This document shows, one piece after another, positions 59,376 to 64,000 of a stretch of 64,000 bases of DNA. The DNA comes from Alopecurus myosuroides (Eukaryota > Streptophyta > Magnoliopsida > Poales > Poaceae), in assembly GCA_028641055.1 (NCBI GenBank), contig CM054063.1, forward strand, positions 49,415,827 through 49,479,826. The letters run 5' to 3'. The position numbers and the translations under genes were made by a program. Position 1 is the first letter of the stretch. The number at the start of each line of letters is the position of its first letter. The notes under the pieces are model-generated. The model saw nothing but the letters and a program-made list of their open reading frames with translations, did no database searches and was not told the origin of the DNA.

Positions 59376-60336
59376 GAAGGTAGCACTGGCGCTCCCATGG
59401 CCGCATGGTCGCTCTTCTCCGCAAGTACATCGCCTGTGTGCACCACCGATAGCAGCCATCACGTGGGTAGAGAGGAGGTCAAGGGGACACCACCGTTGAA
59501 CATGGGGAGGTGCAGGGCGGCAACTTCCGGTGAGTTTTATGCCATGGTTAGGGGCTCAGGGCACGGGAGGTGAGGATGCGGGAGAGATGGGAGGAAGGAA
59601 AAAAGCAGAGGGAGAGAGATGAGTGGAGGGGAGCATCAGCTAAAACGATAAGGGGAGATGGGTCCTACTCGTTTGTCTCCATGAGAGGGACGCGTTGCAG
59701 TCGTTCGAGGCGGAGGACTGATACGAAGCATTTCCCTTTTGCAAACCCTGATCATCGGATTGGACCGAGGTTTTCTATAATAATAATAACATTAACATTA
59801 GGCCATTTGACTTAACGATAATGTATGTTAGGACTAATAAAGGTTCTAGGCATGGTTAGGTTGCTCTGATAGCAATGTGGCATTATTTCCTGACAATTTA
59901 ACATGAACATGATCTAACCATGAGTAGAACACCTTGGCACATGCAAAAAGGGGAACTGACTAGAATCAGTAGAGGCCATTAGGGATAGCCTGTGGCTTCT
60001 TGGGGCGCGTTTGGTAGCCTGCAACCCCAAGCTGAGCGGGGCCTGGCCCGGCCAAAACGACCCCTCAGCCATGTTGTGCATGTTGTTAGGCACCCTGCAT
60101 GATATAATTTTTGTCCGGGACGAACTCAATGAACATGTTGTTTGGTTACATGCTTTGCACCCTCTAATGCAACTCTGTGTGTGTGTTTGGTTGCATATAA
60201 GTTGGCGCTACGCTTACCTCTTCTCTCCTTGGGTGAGATTATCCAATGACCATATAAGCAGACACACATTGCAATTAGGTAAAAGCATAGCATAGCATAT
60301 TGCGAATTGAGTTCATCACGACCATATTACCAGGAC
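59376..60336. other. Unassigned host DNA
   Basis: No convincing gene is seen. There is an AAT-rich run near 59775-59795 and a short GT run near 60178. Segments such as gcgcgtttggtagcctgcaa (about 60005) resemble grass MITE ends, but I could not pair them with a partner end. Confidence 0.3.
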
Positions 60337-60378
60337 TGATGCACCACGAGGGAACGAAGAACGCCTCGTGATGCATCA
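60337..60378. repeat. 15-bp inverted repeat (hairpin)
   Basis: TGATGCACCACGAGG (60337-60351) and CCTCGTGATGCATCA (60364-60378) are inverted with one mismatch around a 12-base loop. There is no T-run typical of a bacterial terminator and no sign of a longer microRNA-like foldback. It could be a transposon excision or end remnant. Confidence 0.5.
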
Positions 60379-60399
60379 AATAGTTCATCGGCGGAGGGG

Positions 60400-60645
60400 T
60401 TAATATATACCACCTCCCAAAATATATAGACCAGTCATAAATATAGTTCTACCAAATAGGAATTGGAGCACCCAGTGGTTAAGCAGATAGTTCTTCAGCC
60501 ACACCCTCCTCTCACCATTGTTCATCTTGGCATACCTGATGTTCTCATCTTTGTGGTCAGCAAGGAAGTTCATAGGCTGAATGAGGGAGACCGGAGCATA
60601 CAGATTAGGAGTTGCCACCTTCGTCGTCGTGTACATTGTTCTCAT
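60400..60645 (-). pseudogene. Unrecognised protein-like frame, possible gene fragment
   Basis: An 81-codon minus-strand frame has normal protein-like composition, for example APVSLIQPMNFLADHKDENI and NNGERRVWLKNYLLN. I do not recognise the family. Upstream on the same strand, around 60690, a short stretch reads MYPKDEKLINKPIVN before a stop, which may be part of the same relic. No splice sites or promoter could be fixed. It may be a captured or decayed gene piece. Confidence 0.3.
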
Positions 60646-61196
60646 TTGATCTAGTTGACTATAGGCTTGTTGATCAGCTTCTCGTCCTTAGGGTACATCT
60701 AAGATTGACATAACCGAGTGTTAGTGATATGAGTGATGAAAGAGCAAGAAGAAGGGAACATAGTATGTACTTGGACAACTAATCTTACCTGGAGGTGTGG
60801 AATGATGCCACTTCATCCATCATGATGGTACAACTATGTTCATGCCATATTGCTACTCTAGTCTCCTTAAGTTGGGTAACCCTAACCCACCTGGCTCTCC
60901 ACTTTTCAGATGGTTGTAAATCTGAGTGTTCTCACCTTTAGAGCCATGCTGCAGTCGAGTGCAGCTAAAATTCACTTTCAACCTTCGTTTGAAATGGGTT
61001 GAGTGGCCATGGTGATCGCACGGCGTACCTTGTGCTGCTTCATTTTTAAAGCTTCATAGAATAAATCTGAATCTAAATCTTGTAGCACTCGACTGTTTAT
61101 CTGATGTTTCCTCTGTGCCTTGTTGCTCCCAGTGTTTGTAGCCATGCAGTTGTACAAGAACCTAACATTAGCCATGCAGTTGTTCGTTCCAAGATA
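60646..61196. other. Unassigned DNA with a weak minus-strand frame
   Basis: A minus-strand frame at 60978-61211 (LQDLDSDLFYEALKMKQHKV) looks protein-like over about 45 residues, but it is short and overlaps the start of a MITE. Nothing else is recognisable. Confidence 0.25.
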
Positions 61197-61321
61197 CTCC
61201 CTCCGTTCCAAAATACTTAACTCCCTTTTGTCTAAACATGCACGTACGTAGACATATTTTAGTGTCTACATACATGCATATTTAGACAAAATGAAGTCAA
61301 AGTATTTTGGAAGGGAGGGAG
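61197..61321. mobile_element. Stowaway MITE
   Basis: This 125-bp element starts CTCCCTCCGTTCCAAAATA and ends with the inverted counterpart TATTTTGGAAGGGAGGGAG. It is flanked by the TA target duplication (61195-61196 and 61322-61323). These are the hallmark ends of Stowaway elements of the Mariner superfamily. It lies about 1 kb downstream of the host gene's last exon. Confidence 0.85.
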
Positions 61322-61555
61322 TAATACAGTATTGTTCAAAATGACCGAATTAAAGCCAGGAATGACTGGTGGGGAGAGCTGGGAGTGGTCGTTGTTAGTG
61401 GGCCTGGAGCATGATATCCAGACGGCCAAGACTGAATAGAGAGGGTCTTGCAGACAGATACATATCGCTGGAATAGAACAGCAAACGCTCTTTTGATCAT
61501 AGGATTCTGAAACCGAAGGAATGGGAAAAAATAGAGGGTTCAGGTGGTAGACATT

Positions 61556-61955
61556 GGCAATCCTATGGAATGCCAAATTACAGTTATGAAAACAGTAGAG
61601 CCTTTGGCTGCACCATAGGAATGGTAGAGGAATTCTACGTAATAAAACACTCTTATTTTACAGTTTGGGGTGTGCTTTGGAAGCAAGGAGTGAGAGTTTT
61701 GTGCTAAGCCACCAATCAGCACCGGTAGTTTTGGCGCGAGTGCCAGCTCAAGCCCTCGCTTTGTGCGCCAGGAAATTTTCCTAGAGGTCAGACCTAATGT
61801 GTAAAATCCCCTGGAATCAGCTCTTTTGGAACACATTCCTGAGGAATTTCAAGATCCCGATCCTTTAATCCAAACGTGTTCCTGAGGAAACAATCCTTAG
61901 GATTGAAATCCTGTGAAATCCTTTGAAATTCCTCCAATCCAAAGGAGGCCTTCAT
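61556..61955. mobile_element. MITE-like relics
   Basis: Repeated phrases such as ggaattcc, aggattgaaatcctgtg and ccaatccaaaggaggcc are typical of grass Tourist-type MITEs with ends like GGCCTCCTTTGG. The left end (gagcctttggctgc, about 61600) pairs only loosely with the right end (61955), so boundaries are uncertain and two overlapping elements are possible. Confidence 0.35.
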
Positions 61956-62345
61956 CTTCTGCCACTTAGCAAATACGATTTCCACACGAAAAATGTAGAG
62001 AAATGTTCCAGCGACTCTTAGCCTTAGGATAGCATATCATCCACTATATTTACAACTAGAAAACACCAGCCTACATAACTAAGATCTCTATTCTCGAAAA
62101 AAATAACTAAGATCTCATCGCCATAACCTGCCAAAATGGAGACCCACGATCGAGCACACGGTTTAATAGTTAGCTTTACCAGCGCAGCACCTTCCAACAT
62201 ACGGAGCAGTCCTGGCTATTACTACTAGTAGTAGGGTAGGTAGTAGCTGGTGCAAGGCCCATAAAGAGACGTGGGAGGAGACAGGCAGAGAGTTTTTCCT
62301 TCTTCCTTCTCTCTGAGCGAGACCAGACATCGTCAGTTGCTTATC
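61956..62345. other. Downstream region of the host gene
   Basis: No separate gene is visible. A direct repeat of taagatct occurs near 62080 and 62108. The 3' UTR and poly(A) site of the gene on the minus strand should lie here, but no single signal stands out. Confidence 0.3.
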
Positions 62346-64000
62346 TTACATGTGCCGTGTCTCCTCCGCGGCCTCCTTCTCAGCCTTCCTGCAATCATGC
62401 CGTAAAGATCAAAAGGCATCGAAACCACATCTCCACTGGCAGGATCGACCTAGAAGGGATTTCGATATACGTCCATCTCCCCCCAAGACAAGCAATGTCA
62501 TCGTTACCTCAGCGCTTCCTTAATCTCTTCACTCTTAGGGTCGAGCCGCAGCGCCTCCCGGAACGCGTCAGCAGCGCCCTCGTAGGCCTGCGCACAATGA
62601 GACGAAATCAATACCACGAGAGGGGGGGTATATACAAGTTGAGAGGATGAGTTACACTGTGAAGCTACAATCAATGCAAGTAGCTGTACCTTCATGAAAC
62701 TGAGGGCTGCGCCTTCACGGTACCAGGCCTTGGACCAACGGGGCCGCATAATTCTGCACTTGACCGCGTCTTCATGAGCTAAATCCCCATGTTTCATACG
62801 CAGCCAGCAGAGGCTCTGGTTGGAATACATGGCGGCATCAGACGGGTCTGTGTCAAGTACCTGCATTTACAATGAGCAAACATGCGCTCCGTTTAGATCA
62901 ACATGTTAGTGCAACAATGATGAATGGATCTACTAACAGGCTCATTGCAGCACATCGTTGCCTTTTCATTAGTTTTTTTTCCTCATAAAAGGAGGGACCC
63001 GAAGCAACAAAACCACGGATATAAGCTGTTGTATGACTTAAGCAAAGAAATGGCATCTCAAGATGAAGTGCTAATAAGTGTCGTTGTACGAGAGAAAAAC
63101 AGTCCAAGTGCCGCTATTTCATCATCTGGTGCAAGGAAGGAATGGCTCTACGGATATTGAGTTCATCATAAAACTAAAACACCACATTTTCAATCTTGAG
63201 CCTGATGTTCTGGAGTTATTTGTTGTGCAATATTTGTGATTGTTCCAAACAAGTACTAGATAGGGTCATGCACTTACCTTGCCATAGAAGGATATTGCTG
63301 CAAGGTAGTCCCCCTTTGCAAATGCATCCTTTCCTTGGGACTTCCAAAAAGAAATATTTTCTTCCGCAGAAACTGTGGCCTGTACACAATAGCATGTTCA
63401 ATTACAGGCATACCGGATGACAGTTGGACAGCACATTAACAATTTAAAGTTCGAAAATCAAAATCAAAATAATATACTGCTTGGTCCAAATTCCGTAATG
63501 ACTTGGGGCAGTACCCATACAACCATCATGACTGAAATCTGTTGGAAACTTTTCTAGCGAACAAAAGTCAACTCAAATTTGAATACAAACTCTACTTAGG
63601 TATAAGAATAGCATCTACCATCCCAATACATAAAGGGTGCATGTACTAACAGGGTGACTACAGTTACACAAATGCTATCATGCATAAGACTCGTCCTATT
63701 TCTTCCAAGGACATCAAAATGAAAATAATTGAAGGACCAACGAGATCAATGAGTATGTGTACTGCATGTTGGACACTTGGACTTTTAAATTTGTTAAGGA
63801 AAACGCAGCATAAGATATTTACAAGAGCACAACGAGTTATTGTGGCCTAAGTAGAAAATACGAAGCAATCGCGCATTACACTTCATGAGTATAACCTGGA
63901 ATGAAGTGATAAGAAATTATGTACGTGCCTGAAGAGGATCAGTATGCGGAGAATTCACGGTTCTCATTATTCCATCAACGCTCCAATCTGGAAGAGATGG
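62346..64000 (-). CDS. TPR-domain protein, ankyrin-TPR type (3' part, five exons)
   Basis: Exons on the minus strand are 64000-63929 (partial), 63379-63278, 62860-62690, 62587-62508 and 62388-62346 with TAA. All join in phase. The first visible exon has PSLPDWSVDGIMRTVNSPHT, a linker I associate with plant ankyrin-repeat proteins ending in TPRs. Exons 2-4 form the TPR region: FWKSQGKDAFAKGDYLAAIS, then YSNQSLCWLRM and RPRWSKAWYREGAALSFMK, then AYEGAADAFREALRLDPKSE. The last exon adds a charged tail KAEKEAAEETRHM. TPRs bind partner proteins such as chaperones. The ankyrin part would lie outside the window. The donor after the first exon is GC rather than GT. An alternative stop directly after exon 4 is possible, but the splice to the last exon fits better. 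Confidence 0.7.

Noticed and set aside
27240..59750. Possible Mutator-like ends with TTTGCAAA near 27257 and 59740
   Set aside because: The inverted match is short and loose, and no 8-10 bp target duplication is found outside it.

Overview
The window looks like intergenic DNA from a large grass genome, most likely Triticeae (wheat, barley, rye or Aegilops type). About 59 kb is nested LTR retrotransposons. Only the right end carries an ordinary host gene. The retroelement types (Athila-like Gypsy primed by tRNA-Asp, long-LTR non-coding elements, a Sirevirus-like Copia, a Stowaway MITE) and the interrupted plant gene support this. No bacterial, organellar, rRNA or tRNA gene is visible. Family names below are from recognition of sequence features, not from a search.

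Left block (1-27098): a tandem of two related minus-strand Athila-like Gypsy units sharing a middle LTR (LTR 33-953, internal, LTR 9014-14902, internal, LTR 25511-27098). The outer part of the middle LTR and the adjoining part of the next internal region are deleted, with the joint at about 14902. Three non-coding elements with TG...CA ends are inserted here, each with a 5-bp target duplication: 3194-7725 (CATTG), 9473-14048 (GCATA/ACATA) and 19144-25311 (GTAGT). The first two are the same family in opposite orientation. The third splits the gag of unit 2 right behind its start codon.

Middle block (27887-59265): a plus-strand Sirevirus-like Copia with perfect target duplication ACCGC. It landed in a 22-bp minisatellite whose two halves lie at 27551-27886 and 59266 onward. 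Its internal region holds decayed gag, protease, integrase, RT and RNase H, then an extra downstream gene that appears to have its own leader and an intron. Each Copia LTR is about 1377 bp net and each carries one inserted Gypsy element. The 5' LTR holds a decayed Athila-like element (28153-37695). The 3' LTR holds a young non-autonomous Gypsy element (48449-58429, target duplication GGAAC).

The most interesting object is that young element. On its sense (minus) strand it carries an open gag-protease frame of about 1082 codons and no reverse transcriptase or integrase. On the opposite strand it carries a complete-looking eight-exon gene (50121-53298, about 831 codons), with its own TATA box and a 5'-UTR intron. 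All intron phases join without a stop. Gag-protease and the antisense gene converge tail to tail.

Right block (59266-64000): the rest of the minisatellite, unassigned DNA with a hairpin, small MITEs (Stowaway at 61197-61321), and the 3' half of a minus-strand gene for a TPR protein of the plant ankyrin-TPR type. Five exons are visible (62346-64000), and the 5' part lies outside the window.
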